DNA of 64,000 nucleotides from the NCBI GenBank assembly GCA_016787895.1, contig JAEUTN010000014.1, forward strand, positions 248,001-312,000, given 5' to 3'. Of this stretch, positions 1 through 7,940 are shown piece by piece. Positions within the stretch are counted from its first letter, which is position 1, and each line of letters begins with the position of its first letter. The translations under genes were made by a program, and so were the position numbers. Under the pieces are notes generated by a model. It saw nothing but the letters and a program-made list of their open reading frames with translations. It had not been told where the DNA came from and ran no database searches. This DNA is from Bacteroidia bacterium. GTDB lineage: Bacteria > Bacteroidota > Bacteroidia > B-17B0 > Aurantibacillaceae.

Positions 1-201
1 GCGCCAACTGCTCATCGCCCTTACAAAGCCCTGGCCTATCCTGTGTTCCCGGCGTTGTATATCATCTTAGCCGCTGCAGTGTGCATCAACCTCTTGATTT
101 ATAAAACCGATAACACCTTGTTGGGGATTTTAATCATGGCTTTGGGTTTACCGGTTTACTACCTCTTTAACCGTAGCAAACATGTGGCCCAGGTTCCTTA
201 G
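1..201 (+). CDS. Amino acid permease (APC family), C-terminal fragment
   Basis: The window opens inside this gene; 66 codons and the stop are visible. The fragment reads RPYKALAYPVFPALYIILA, the usual loop and penultimate membrane helix of APC-superfamily permeases, followed by a second hydrophobic helix (GILIMALGLPVYYLF) and a short basic tail. The family moves amino acids across the inner membrane by proton or cation coupling; the substrate cannot be told from this end. Its last 20 bases overlap the next gene, which starts at 182, so the two are probably translationally coupled. Confidence 0.75.
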   Translation, partial: APTAHRPYKALAYPVFPALYIILAAAVCINLLIYKTDNTLLGILIMALGLPVYYLFNRSKHVAQVP

Positions 202-1075
202 AACGTATTTTGCATTCACAAAACAGCAAGGCCGTGGACTCTTTGTGATGATTTGTCTTTGCCTTGCCCTGGTTCTCATTCGCCTCATCCTTCCTTTGTT
301 TGAGCCCAAACCCGGCTTGGTGTTAAAAAACCTGCCCTACATTTATGTTGACTCTGGCGGCATTGAAGAAAAAACATTTCCTACTCAAAACAACAAGGAG
401 AAACAACAACTCAGCCTATTTGCCTTTGATCCCAATCGTGTGACTTACGATGAAGCCTTACAGCTTGGCTTAAAACCATACACGGCCAAAGCATTGATGA
501 ATTTTAGAAACAAGGGATTTGTTTTCCGTGAGAAAAAAGACTTAAAGAAAGTGTATGGCCTAAGTCCTCATGATTATGAAAGGCTGGAACCTTACATCCA
601 AATTAGCGAGGCCGTTAAAAATACTGAATCAAAGCTCAACACCAGGCCAACAGCCTCTGTATCGCAAACCATAAAACCAATTCCAATCAGCCTTGAACTG
701 AATACTGCGGATAGCGCCAGTTTGATTGCCCTGAATGGAATTGGACCTGCCTTTGCCAGGCGCATTCTGAAATACAGAGCCCTGCTGGGTGGTTATTTTA
801 AAACCGAACAACTCAAGGAAGTATACGGATTTACGGATGAACTATACGAGAAAATGCATCCATACATTACAATTGACACACAACACATTCATCAAATCCG
901 TATCAACAGCGATGATTTTAAAACGCTCAACCGTCACCCTTATCTTTCTTATGAGTTAACAAAACAGGTGGTGAATGCCAGAAAAAACCGACGTTTGAAT
1001 GAAGCTGCATTCAGGGATTTGATAAACGATGAAGTCCTGTTTCAGAAACTGAGGCCCTACTGTGCCTTCGACTGA
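182..1075 (+). CDS. Membrane-anchored helix-hairpin-helix protein, ComEA-like
   Basis: A 297-aa protein with a basic N-terminus, one membrane helix at about residues 20-40 (LFVMICLCLALVLIRLIL) and then three helix-hairpin-helix units. The clearest is LNTADSASLIALNGIGPAFA at about 174-193, followed by RRILKYR and a KTEQLKEVYG segment, the signature of ComEA-type DNA-binding domains. ComEA binds incoming DNA outside the inner membrane during natural transformation. Many Bacteroidota carry such multi-HhH proteins without other visible competence genes, so the role here is inferred. The ATG overlaps the permease end by 20 bp. A comM/yifB homologue lies at 26724, but no other competence gene is in the window. 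Confidence 0.75.
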   Translation: MWPRFLRTYFAFTKQQGRGLFVMICLCLALVLIRLILPLFEPKPGLVLKNLPYIYVDSGGIEEKTFPTQNNKEKQQLSLFAFDPNRVTYDEALQLGLKPYTAKALMNFRNKGFVFREKKDLKKVYGLSPHDYERLEPYIQISEAVKNTESKLNTRPTASVSQTIKPIPISLELNTADSASLIALNGIGPAFARRILKYRALLGGYFKTEQLKEVYGFTDELYEKMHPYITIDTQHIHQIRINSDDFKTLNRHPYLSYELTKQVVNARKNRRLNEAAFRDLINDEVLFQKLRPYCAFD

Positions 1076-1076
1076 A

Positions 1077-1113
1077 TTTGCCCTTTCCTTTCGGTCAATA
1101 ATTGTTATATTTA
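1077..1113 (+). promoter_or_regulatory. Candidate promoter of lpxC/fabZ
   Basis: TATATTTA at 1106-1113 matches the Bacteroidota -7 box TAnnTTTG except for the last base. TTTG at 1077-1080 is a possible -33 element but is 25 nt away, longer than usual. The box lies between an upstream in-frame ATG (1062) and the one at 1134, which supports 1134 as the lpxC start. Confidence 0.45.
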
Positions 1114-1133
1114 CGGCTATTAGTCGAAGCATT

Positions 1134-2570
1134 ATGGCCGATAAACAAAGAACCATTCAACATCCTGTGACCGTTTCAGGAGTTGGTTTACACACCGGTG
1201 CTATGGTAACCCTTACCTTTCAACCGGCCCCTCCAAACCATTGGTACAAATTTCAGCGGGTGGATTTGCCCGAAAAACCTACCATTGATGCGGACGCTGA
1301 TCTGGTGACAGATACCTCCAGAGGCACTACAATTGAACAAAATGGCGCAAAGGTGCACACCACCGAGCACGTGCTGGCCGCCCTTGTTGGCTTAGGAATT
1401 GACAACTGTTTGATACAGGTAACCGGAGCGGAAATGCCCATTTTGGATGGTAGTTCCATTCGTTACATTGAATTACTGGAGCAGGCCGTAATTGTTGAAC
1501 AAGACGCGGACCGTGATTACTTTGAACTCAGCCAAAACCTTACCTACGAAGATCCTGTAAAAAAAGTAGAGATGCTGGCGGTTCCACAGGACGATTTCAG
1601 AGTAACCGTAATGGTTGATTATGGCAGCGAAGTATTGGGCACCCAGCATGCCTCCATGTACCACCTTGGAGAATTTAAAAAAGAAATTGCCCCTTGCCGC
1701 ACCTTTGTTTTCCTGCGGGAATTGGAAGCCTTGCTGCAACACAACCTCATCAAAGGCGGCGACCTTGATAACGCCATTGTGCTGGTGGACAGTGAACTAC
1801 CAAAAGAAAAACTGGACTATCTCCGTAAAGTATTTAATAAACCCGATGTTGAAGTGAAAGGCCGTGGTGTGCTCAACAATACCAAGCTGCATTTTTACAA
1901 CGAACCGGCACGCCACAAATTACTGGATATTGTTGGCGACCTTGCCCTGGTTGGCAAACCCATGAAAATTCATATTCTCGCAGCCCGTCCGGGTCACGCC
2001 GGCAATGTTTCCTTCGCGAAAAAAATCAAGGAAATGATTCGCGAAGATGCCATGCGGAAAAAGAAAAACATTTACGAGCCCTACAACCTCAACAAAACAC
2101 CTTTATACGACGTTAACCAGATTCAGAAAATATTGCCACACCGCCAGCCATTTTTGTTTGTCGACAAAATTATGGAGATCAACGAGGATGGAATTGTTGG
2201 CATTAAGAATGTGAGTATGAATGAGGATTTTTTCCGGGGCCATTTTCCTGATGCGCCGGTGTTCCCCGGTGTGCTTCAAATCGAAGCCATGGCACAGGTG
2301 GGCGGTATTTTTGCTTTGAGCAAGGTGCCGGATCCTGAAAACTACCTCACCTATTTTATGAGCATTGACAAAGTGAAATTCAAAAATCAGGTAATTCCCG
2401 GGGATACCATCGTGTTTAAACTCTCCTTGCTCACTCCCATTCGAAGAGGAATTGTTCACATGCGCGGCGAAGCGTTTGTGCGTGAAAAACAAGTGATGGA
2501 AGCCGAAATGATGGCTCTGCTTTCGAAGGTGAAAGGCAAAGAAGTAAAACAAAGCGCAGTAGCCATATAA
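1134..2570 (+). CDS. lpxC/fabZ: Bifunctional UDP-3-O-acyl-N-acetylglucosamine deacetylase / 3-hydroxyacyl-ACP dehydratase (LpxC-FabZ fusion)
   Basis: A 478-aa fusion of two cytoplasmic enzymes. Residues 1 to about 305 are LpxC, which removes the acetyl group in the first committed step of lipid A synthesis: zinc ligands His79 (in HTTEHVL), His261 and Asp265 (HKLLDIVGD), and catalytic His288 (RPGHAGN). Residues from about 325 are the hotdog dehydratase FabZ: LPHRQPFLFVDKI, then GHFPDAPVFPGVLQIEAMAQ with catalytic His370 and Glu384. FabZ draws on the same hydroxyacyl-ACP pool used by LpxA and LpxD, so the fusion joins lipid A and fatty acid synthesis. Such fusions are known in Bacteroidota. An in-frame ATG at 1062 is rejected because the candidate promoter lies after it and LpxC homologues begin near the residues after 1134. 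lpxA follows 2 nt after the stop. Confidence 0.95.
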   Translation: MADKQRTIQHPVTVSGVGLHTGAMVTLTFQPAPPNHWYKFQRVDLPEKPTIDADADLVTDTSRGTTIEQNGAKVHTTEHVLAALVGLGIDNCLIQVTGAEMPILDGSSIRYIELLEQAVIVEQDADRDYFELSQNLTYEDPVKKVEMLAVPQDDFRVTVMVDYGSEVLGTQHASMYHLGEFKKEIAPCRTFVFLRELEALLQHNLIKGGDLDNAIVLVDSELPKEKLDYLRKVFNKPDVEVKGRGVLNNTKLHFYNEPARHKLLDIVGDLALVGKPMKIHILAARPGHAGNVSFAKKIKEMIREDAMRKKKNIYEPYNLNKTPLYDVNQIQKILPHRQPFLFVDKIMEINEDGIVGIKNVSMNEDFFRGHFPDAPVFPGVLQIEAMAQVGGIFALSKVPDPENYLTYFMSIDKVKFKNQVIPGDTIVFKLSLLTPIRRGIVHMRGEAFVREKQVMEAEMMALLSKVKGKEVKQSAVAI

Positions 2571-2572
2571 CG

Positions 2573-3346
2573 ATGATATCTCCGCTCGCCAACGTACATC
2601 CCAAAGCCAGAATTGGCAAAAACGTGACCATTGAAGCCTTCGCCACAATTTACGAAGATGTGGAGATTGGGGACGATACTTTTATTCATCCCAACGCCGT
2701 TATATACCCCGATACGATTATTGGAAAAGGATGTAAAATTTTTCCGGGTGCCATCATTGGAATTGTGAACCAGGATTTAAAATACCGCGGAGAAAAATCC
2801 AATACCGTTATTGGAAACAACACGGTGATCAGGGAATACGTAACCATACATAAAGGCACAGCAGACCGAATGACCACCAAAGTGGGCGACAATTGCCTCA
2901 TCATGTGTTACACCCATCTGGGACACGATTGTATTGTTGGCAACAACGTGATTATCGCCAACAACGGCAGTTTGGCCGGACATATTACAGTAGAAGATTT
3001 TGTGGTGATTGAGGGTGTTGTTGCTGCCCAACAGTTTGTAAGAATCGGAGCGCATTCCTTTGTCGCCGGAGCTTCTTTGGTTCGCAAAAGTATTCCTCCT
3101 TATGTTCGCGTGGCAAGGGAACCTTTACAGTTTATCGGTGTGAACACCATTGGACTCAACCGCAGGGGCTTTGATAAGGAGGTGATTAAACAAATTGAGG
3201 ACATCTATCGCATTATTTTTGTAAGAGGCCACAATCTCAGCAACGCGCTTGAGATTGTTGAAAACGAGATGCCGGATACAGAGATCAGAAAACAGATACT
3301 TGATTTTATCAAAAGCCAGAAAGATGGCATCATCAAAGGAATTTAA
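2573..3346 (+). CDS. lpxA: Acyl-ACP--UDP-N-acetylglucosamine O-acyltransferase LpxA
   Basis: A 257-aa left-handed beta-helix acyltransferase, close to the usual length of about 260. Hexapeptide repeats run from residue 1 to about 190 (repeats such as IGKNVT, IGDDTF, IIGKGC, VGDNCL, VGNNVI). The catalytic histidine is His118 in THLGHDCIVG. The C-terminal helices (IEDIYRIIF) are those of LpxA rather than LpxD. It transfers a 3-hydroxyacyl chain from ACP to UDP-GlcNAc, the step before LpxC. The start lies 2 nt after the lpxC/fabZ stop, so the two form an operon for the start of lipid A synthesis. Confidence 0.95.
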   Translation: MISPLANVHPKARIGKNVTIEAFATIYEDVEIGDDTFIHPNAVIYPDTIIGKGCKIFPGAIIGIVNQDLKYRGEKSNTVIGNNTVIREYVTIHKGTADRMTTKVGDNCLIMCYTHLGHDCIVGNNVIIANNGSLAGHITVEDFVVIEGVVAAQQFVRIGAHSFVAGASLVRKSIPPYVRVAREPLQFIGVNTIGLNRRGFDKEVIKQIEDIYRIIFVRGHNLSNALEIVENEMPDTEIRKQILDFIKSQKDGIIKGI

Positions 3347-3363
3347 GCGCTTGAGCGTCTGTT

Positions 3364-3996
3364 TTGTTTTCCATACAATTAAATACCATCGGTAAAAAAT
3401 TCAGAAGGGAGTGGATCTTCCGGAATCTGAATTACGAAATTCAAGCCGGTCAAAAGCTGGTAATTCTGGGCGGAAACGGTTCAGGAAAATCGACCTTGTT
3501 GCAAGTCATCAGTGGGTTTATAGCGCCCAACGAAGGTACACTCGTTTATTCACTTGAGAAGAACGTTCTTGCCGCCGATAGTCTTCATCGGCACATGGCC
3601 TTTGCTTCACCATACCTTCAGGTTATCGAAGACTTTACCCTGCTCGAAATGGCGCATCATGTTCAAACCTTTAAACCCTTCCAAAAAGGAATTACTACCG
3701 GAGATTTTATTGAATTGATTCAACTGCCTCAGGCAAAAAACAAATTCATCCGTGAATTTTCAAGCGGCATGAAACAGCGCTTAAAACTTGGGCTTGCCCT
3801 GCTCAGCGATACACCTTTGCTTTTGCTGGATGAACCTCTATCCAATCTGGATAAAGCCGGCATACAATGGTACACATCCATGATAGAATCCTATACAGCT
3901 CAGCGAACTGTGATTGTGTGTTCAAACGCCATCAGCGATGAGTACTTTTTTTGTAACACCACACTGAATGTGACGGATTACAAAACCAGAATCTAA
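3364..3996 (+). CDS. ABC transporter ATP-binding protein
   Basis: A 210-aa single nucleotide-binding domain: Walker A GGNGSGKST near residue 37, signature FSSGMKQRLKL near 137, Walker B LLLLDEPLSNLD near 155. A stop in this frame lies at 3352, and the only usual start after it is TTG at 3364, so the start is TTG. It follows lpxA by 17 nt and probably belongs to the same transcript. No permease partner is next to it. The short length and the GMKQRLKLGLALL segment resemble CcmA-like export ATPases, but the substrate is unknown. Confidence 0.85.
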   Translation: MFSIQLNTIGKKFRREWIFRNLNYEIQAGQKLVILGGNGSGKSTLLQVISGFIAPNEGTLVYSLEKNVLAADSLHRHMAFASPYLQVIEDFTLLEMAHHVQTFKPFQKGITTGDFIELIQLPQAKNKFIREFSSGMKQRLKLGLALLSDTPLLLLDEPLSNLDKAGIQWYTSMIESYTAQRTVIVCSNAISDEYFFCNTTLNVTDYKTRI

Positions 3997-4017
3997 ATTG
4001 ATTTTCTGAAAAATCGG

Positions 4018-5079
4018 TTACGCGTCGTAATCAATGGTTACCGTTTCAGTTAATGGATGTGACTGACAGGTGAGCACATAGCCTTCTTCCACTTCCTGAT
4101 CGGTGAGAGCGAAATTCGCGTTCATTTTTACTTTACCTTCAAGCACTTTCGCTCTGCAGGTGCAACACACGGCTCCTTTGCAACTGAAGGGCGCATCCAC
4201 ACCGGCTTCAATAGCCGCTTCGAGCAGGCTTAATCCGGAGGTTTCAAGAGAAAATTCGGTTTCAATACCGTATTGTATCACTTTAATGTGGGCTTTCACA
4301 TCTGCTCCGCTTGGCGCGCTGGCCTTATCCACGGCTTCAATAACGGAAGTGAAATATTCTATATGAATTTTTTCTTTGGCCACTTTTAATCCCTCGAGAG
4401 CCAACTTCACATTTTCCATCAGGGGGCCGGGACCACAAATAAAATACTCATCCGCCTTTTCACAGTTCATGGCTTTTACCAGACTTTCTGCTTTTTGTTG
4501 CGTTACGATGCCACAATTCAACTCGGGCAGGGCAGCTTTTGGCGCGTCGTACACCAAAACCAATTTTAAATTTGAATGGTTAGCAGCCAATTGCTCAAGT
4601 TCAGCTTTAAAAATACTGCTGTCCTCATTTTTATTGGCGTAAAACAAGGTAATGCTGCTTTGTTTCTCAACGTACAATACACTTTTGATGATGCTCATCA
4701 TTGGAGTAATGCCGCTTCCCCCGGCAAACAAAACGTAGTGCTTTTTGTTGGCGCCTTTTAACACCGTATTAAAGGTGCCCATTGGGGTCATCACCTCTAA
4801 GGTATCACCGGGTTTCAGGTTTCTATTGATAAATTCCGAACCTTTTCCTCCCTGAACCTCTTTCACCGCCACCCTTAATTCCATTTCATGCGGCGCGGTA
4901 CAAATGCTGTATGACCTGCGGATCTCTTCACCATTCACCTTAAATTTCAAGGTAATGTATTGACCCATTTTAAACAGGTATTCCGGCTGTTGCTGAGGGG
5001 GCACTTCAAATGCCACTGAAACGGCTTCCGCGGTCTCTCGTTTAACGTCTTTTACTTTTAACAGGTGGAATCTCGCCAT
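4018..5079 (-). CDS. paaE: Phenylacetyl-CoA epoxidase reductase subunit PaaE
   Basis: A 353-aa flavin and iron-sulfur reductase that passes electrons from NADPH to the diiron centre of the PaaABC epoxidase. The N-terminal FAD domain shows RRSYSICTAP, the nucleotide-binding domain shows LFAGGSGITPMMSIIKS, and the C-terminus is a plant-type 2Fe-2S ferredoxin domain with CKGAVCCTC (C-x4-C-x2-C) and a fourth cysteine in LTCQSHP. The length matches PaaE (about 356 aa). The start at 5079 (MARFHLLKVKDVKRET) is preferred over an in-frame ATG at 5109 because the likely -7 box lies between them. It is transcribed away from paaABC rather than following paaD as in many bacteria. Confidence 0.93.
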   Translation of the reverse strand: MARFHLLKVKDVKRETAEAVSVAFEVPPQQQPEYLFKMGQYITLKFKVNGEEIRRSYSICTAPHEMELRVAVKEVQGGKGSEFINRNLKPGDTLEVMTPMGTFNTVLKGANKKHYVLFAGGSGITPMMSIIKSVLYVEKQSSITLFYANKNEDSSIFKAELEQLAANHSNLKLVLVYDAPKAALPELNCGIVTQQKAESLVKAMNCEKADEYFICGPGPLMENVKLALEGLKVAKEKIHIEYFTSVIEAVDKASAPSGADVKAHIKVIQYGIETEFSLETSGLSLLEAAIEAGVDAPFSCKGAVCCTCRAKVLEGKVKMNANFALTDQEVEEGYVLTCQSHPLTETVTIDYDA

Positions 5080-5095
5080 AACAAAAAATTGCGAG

Positions 5096-5103
5096 CAAAA
5101 ATA
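5096..5103 (-). promoter_or_regulatory. Candidate -7 box of paaE
   Basis: On the minus strand this reads TATTTTTG, a full match to TAnnTTTG. It lies 16 nt before the paaE start at 5079. I see no clear -33 TTTG at the proper distance. Confidence 0.45.
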
Positions 5104-5182
5104 GGGCATTGGGGCCGATAAAAAAACTAAAATATGCCAAACAAACCGGTGCTGCTGATGTTTGTCATAAATGCGGCATTTT

Positions 5183-5214
5183 TTTGAAAAAGCCCCTTAA
5201 ACGCAATATATTTG
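5183..5214 (+). promoter_or_regulatory. Promoter of the paaABC-paaD operon
   Basis: TTTG at 5183-5186 and TATATTTG at 5207-5214 are separated by 20 nt. Both match the Bacteroidota -33/-7 consensus at its usual spacing. The paaA ATG follows 16 nt later, so the leader should be only about 10 nt. With the paaE box this makes 5080-5230 a short divergent control region. I saw no clear operator palindrome in it. Confidence 0.75.
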
Positions 5215-5230
5215 TATACACGACAAAACC

Positions 5231-6172
5231 ATGAGTACAATCGATTTTGAAGCAATTTTTGAAGCAAAACTGGCCAACAACGAGTTTATTGAACCCAAGG
5301 ACTGGATGCCGGAGAATTACCGCAAACACCTTATCCGCCAGGTATCTCAGCACGCGCATAGCGAAATTGTTGGCATGCTGCCCGAAGGCAACTGGATTAG
5401 TCGCGCCCCAAGTTTAAGAGCAAAGTTGGTGTTATTGGCTAAAGTTCAGGACGAGGGCGGCCATGGTTTGTATCTCTACACTGCCGCCGAATCTCTGGGT
5501 GTTTCCCGCGACGAAATGCTGGAAGCCCTGCATACCGGAAAAGCCAAATATTCATCTATTTTTAACTATCCAACACTAACCTGGGCCGACATTGGTGCCA
5601 TAGGTTGGTTGGTAGATGGGGCTGCCATTATGAATCAGGTGATGTTGCAGAGGTCTTCCTACGGCCCCTACAGTCGTGCCATGGTAAGGATTTGCAAAGA
5701 AGAAAGTTTTCACCAGCGCCAGGGGTACGAAATCATGACCCGCATGGCCTTTGGCACTCCCGATCAGAAAGAAATGGCCCAGGACGCCCTGAACCGTTGG
5801 TGGTATCCGAGTTTAATGATGTTTGGTCCACCTGATGCGGAAAGTCCAAACAGCGAGAATGCATTGAAATGGAGAATCAAGCGGGAGTCGAACGACCATT
5901 TGCGTCAACGTTTCGTTGATCAAACCGTGGTGCAGGCTGAATACCTTAACATTAGCATTCCGGATAAAAATTTGAAATGGAACGAAAGTAAAAAGGGTTA
6001 CGATTTTAGTCCTCCAAATTGGGAAGAATTCAAAAACGTGGTGAAGGGCAATGGCATCTGCAACAAAGAGCGTCTTGAAGCCCGTAACAAAGCACATAAC
6101 GAAGGCGCATGGGTTCGTGAAGCGGCGGCGGCCTATGCTAAAAAACAAAATCAATTGTCAACCGCTGCCTAA
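5231..6172 (+). CDS. paaA: 1,2-phenylacetyl-CoA epoxidase subunit PaaA
   Basis: The 313-aa catalytic diiron subunit of the multicomponent epoxidase that turns phenylacetyl-CoA into its ring 1,2-epoxide, the first oxygen-dependent step of aerobic phenylacetate breakdown. Family hallmarks are [20 protein letters not shown] near residues 22-40, [12 protein letters not shown] (a metal-ligand region with Glu and His) near 76, and [13 protein letters not shown] near 156 with the second Glu-x2-His ligand pair. The length agrees with PaaA (about 309). It is the first gene of an operon of paaA, paaB, paaC, a small ORF and paaD. Confidence 0.96.
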   Translation: MSTIDFEAIFEAKLANNEFIEPKDWMPENYRKHLIRQVSQHAHSEIVGMLPEGNWISRAPSLRAKLVLLAKVQDEGGHGLYLYTAAESLGVSRDEMLEALHTGKAKYSSIFNYPTLTWADIGAIGWLVDGAAIMNQVMLQRSSYGPYSRAMVRICKEESFHQRQGYEIMTRMAFGTPDQKEMAQDALNRWWYPSLMMFGPPDAESPNSENALKWRIKRESNDHLRQRFVDQTVVQAEYLNISIPDKNLKWNESKKGYDFSPPNWEEFKNVVKGNGICNKERLEARNKAHNEGAWVREAAAAYAKKQNQLSTAA

Positions 6173-6180
6173 TAAATCAA

Positions 6181-6474
6181 ATGAGTATGAGCGATAATCA
6201 AGGCCCTTTGTGGGAAGTATTTGTACAAAAAAAATCAGGACAACCTTATGTGCATTGCGGTAATGTACACGCGTTTGATAAGGAAATGGCCTTACAAAAC
6301 GCGCGCGATGTGTATACGCGTCGTAACGAAGGCATGAGTTTATGGGTGGTGCCCAGCGAAGCCATAGTGGCCAGTAGTCCTGAGGACATTGGTTCCTTTT
6401 TTGAACCGGCGAATGACAAAATTTTCCGTCACCCTACCTTTTACCAGATTCCTGATGGCGTAGGCCACATGTAA
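6181..6474 (+). CDS. paaB: 1,2-phenylacetyl-CoA epoxidase subunit PaaB
   Basis: A 97-aa subunit, the usual PaaB size. Recognisable features are PLWEVFVQKKSGQPYVHCG, DKEMALQNARDVYTRR and SLWVVPSEAIVASSPED. PaaB has no active site; it bridges PaaAC dimers in the epoxidase complex. It starts 8 nt after the paaA stop. Two start codons two codons apart (6181 and 6187) are equally possible. Confidence 0.95.
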   Translation: MSMSDNQGPLWEVFVQKKSGQPYVHCGNVHAFDKEMALQNARDVYTRRNEGMSLWVVPSEAIVASSPEDIGSFFEPANDKIFRHPTFYQIPDGVGHM

Positions 6475-6482
6475 AACAAAAG

Positions 6483-7235
6483 ATGAACGAACTAGTATTT
6501 AAGTATTTGCTCCGTATTTCCGATTCAGGATTAATTCTGGCGCAACGGATCAGTGCCTGGACCGGGCATGGGCCCTTTTTAGAAGAAGATCTGGCTTTAA
6601 CCAATATAGCGCTCGACCTTTTTGGGCGCTCGAGAAGTTTGCTTGATTATGCCGGTAATTTGGAAGGCAAGGGCCGTAGTGAAGATGAGCTTGCCTTCTT
6701 CAGGAACGAAAGGCATTATTACAATCACCTGATATGTGAGCAACCCAACGGAGATTATGCGCAAACCATGTTAAGGCAGGCGTTTGTGGATGCTTTTGAA
6801 TTGTTGTTGTATACAGAATTAAGCAAAAGCAAAGACCAAACACTTGCTGCTATTGCGGCTAAATCGGTGAAAGAAATCACCTACCATAAACGCCATAGTT
6901 TTAGCTGGGTAAAACGTTTTGGAAACGGAACCCAGGAAAGTTTCACGCGTTTACAAAATGCTTTTCATGAACTTTGGCCTTATACCGGCGATATGTTTGA
7001 ACCCATTGAAGGAGAAACTGACTTAGTAAAAAACGGTTTTGTGCCGGACTTGCAAAAGATAAAAACCGATTGGGAAAAAATCATCAAAGACCTTCTGGAG
7101 GAATGCAACATCAGGTTGCCTGAAAACGTGTATATGCATAGCGGAAGCGCTAAGGCGCTGCACACCGAGCACCTGGGTTTTATCCTGGCAGAGATGCAAT
7201 CCTTGCCGCGTGCATACCCTGAAGCCAAGTGGTAA
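6483..7235 (+). CDS. paaC: 1,2-phenylacetyl-CoA epoxidase subunit PaaC
   Basis: The 250-aa structural ferritin-like subunit that pairs with PaaA (E. coli PaaC is 248 aa). Family segments are LGRISAW-like LAQRISAWTGHGPFLEEDLA near residue 19, LTNIALDLFGRSRSLLDYA near 39 and KEITYHKRHSFSWVKRFGNG near 130. It starts 8 nt after paaB. It is needed for substrate binding and stability and does not itself hold the catalytic diiron site. Confidence 0.95.
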   Translation: MNELVFKYLLRISDSGLILAQRISAWTGHGPFLEEDLALTNIALDLFGRSRSLLDYAGNLEGKGRSEDELAFFRNERHYYNHLICEQPNGDYAQTMLRQAFVDAFELLLYTELSKSKDQTLAAIAAKSVKEITYHKRHSFSWVKRFGNGTQESFTRLQNAFHELWPYTGDMFEPIEGETDLVKNGFVPDLQKIKTDWEKIIKDLLEECNIRLPENVYMHSGSAKALHTEHLGFILAEMQSLPRAYPEAKW

Positions 7236-7241
7236 AAAACC

Positions 7242-7349
7242 GTGAGTCTGAAAGAAAAAATAAAAAAGATCTCTCCTTACTTCGTCGACTTCTGGCAATA
7301 CCTGGTGATTATTCTCATCATTGGTATAGCCGCGATTTTTATATTATAG
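7242..7349 (+). CDS. Small single-pass membrane protein (35 aa) inside the paa operon
   Basis: A GTG-started 35-codon ORF fills the gap between paaC (ends 7235) and paaD (starts 7368). It reads MSLKEKIKKISPYFVDF at the N-terminus, which is basic and amphipathic, followed by a 16-residue hydrophobic segment YLVIILIIGIAAIFIL that runs to the stop. This is a typical short C-tail-anchored protein. It starts 6 nt after the paaC stop, in line with the 8-nt gaps before paaB and paaC. I do not recognise a family. It could tether the epoxidase or PaaE to the membrane, or be a chance ORF. The clean charge and hydrophobic layout and the exact fit favour a real gene. Confidence 0.55.
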   Translation: MSLKEKIKKISPYFVDFWQYLVIILIIGIAAIFIL

Positions 7350-7367
7350 CGTAAAGCACCTGGTGTT

Positions 7368-7862
7368 TTGAATTCCTCTGTTCTCAATAAAGATCAAATC
7401 CTGAGCTGGCTGCATGAAATTCCGGATCCGGAGATTCCCGTTATTTCTATTGTTGAGTTGGGAGTAATCCGTGATTTGACGTTTAATGACAACACGCTTG
7501 AAGTAACCATTACCCCAACCTACAGTGGTTGTCCGGCCATGAAACAAATGGAAGAGGATGTGATCAAAAAACTGAATGAAAAAGGATTTTCCAAAATCAA
7601 CATCAACACGGTTTACGAACCGGCATGGACAACAGATTGGATCAGTGCCGAGGCACGACTCAAACTTCAAAACTATGGCATTGCGCCTCCCGAGGGCAGC
7701 AGAGATAAAACAGCTTTAATGGGCGAACCCAAATCGGTTACTTGCCCAAGGTGCAAAAGTAAAAACAGTGAAATGGTTTCTCAGTTTGGAAGTACTGCCT
7801 GTAAAGCTTTATACAAATGCAAAGATTGCCTTGAAGTGTTTGATTACTTTAAGTGTATTTGA
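7368..7862 (+). CDS. paaD: Phenylacetate-CoA oxygenase maturation protein PaaD (PaaJ type)
   Basis: A 164-aa protein with an N-terminal MIP18/DUF59 domain (LHEIPDPEIPVISIVELGVIR near residue 13; TYSGCPAMKQMEED near 51) and a C-terminal zinc-ribbon-like part with CPRCKSKNSE and CKDCLEVFDYFKC. This is the PaaD layout and length (E. coli 165 aa). PaaD is thought to help assemble metal or iron-sulfur centres of the epoxidase system. The start is TTG at 7368, since GTG at 7364 runs straight into a stop. It is the last gene of the operon. Confidence 0.93.
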   Translation: MNSSVLNKDQILSWLHEIPDPEIPVISIVELGVIRDLTFNDNTLEVTITPTYSGCPAMKQMEEDVIKKLNEKGFSKININTVYEPAWTTDWISAEARLKLQNYGIAPPEGSRDKTALMGEPKSVTCPRCKSKNSEMVSQFGSTACKALYKCKDCLEVFDYFKCI

Positions 7863-7863
7863 G

Positions 7864-7896
7864 AGATTCAAGATTTGAAATACAAGATTCAAGATT
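7864..7896. repeat. Two direct copies of a 12-bp sequence in a convergent gap
   Basis: AGATTCAAGATT occurs at 7864-7875 and again at 7885-7896, a 21-nt period, between the ends of paaD and the next minus-strand gene. Short AT-rich direct repeats of this kind are frequent between genes. No function is implied. Confidence 0.6.
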
Positions 7897-7940
7897 AGAT
7901 TCGAATCCCTTTGGCTATCGTGTTGTGTCTTTAGGCTTTG

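Noticed and set aside
1062..1133. Upstream in-frame start that would lengthen LpxC-FabZ by 24 residues
   Set aside because: The likely -7 box lies within it and LpxC homologues begin near the ATG at 1134.
5080..5109. Upstream in-frame start of paaE
   Set aside because: A full -7 box lies between 5109 and 5079, and the family N-terminus fits 5079.
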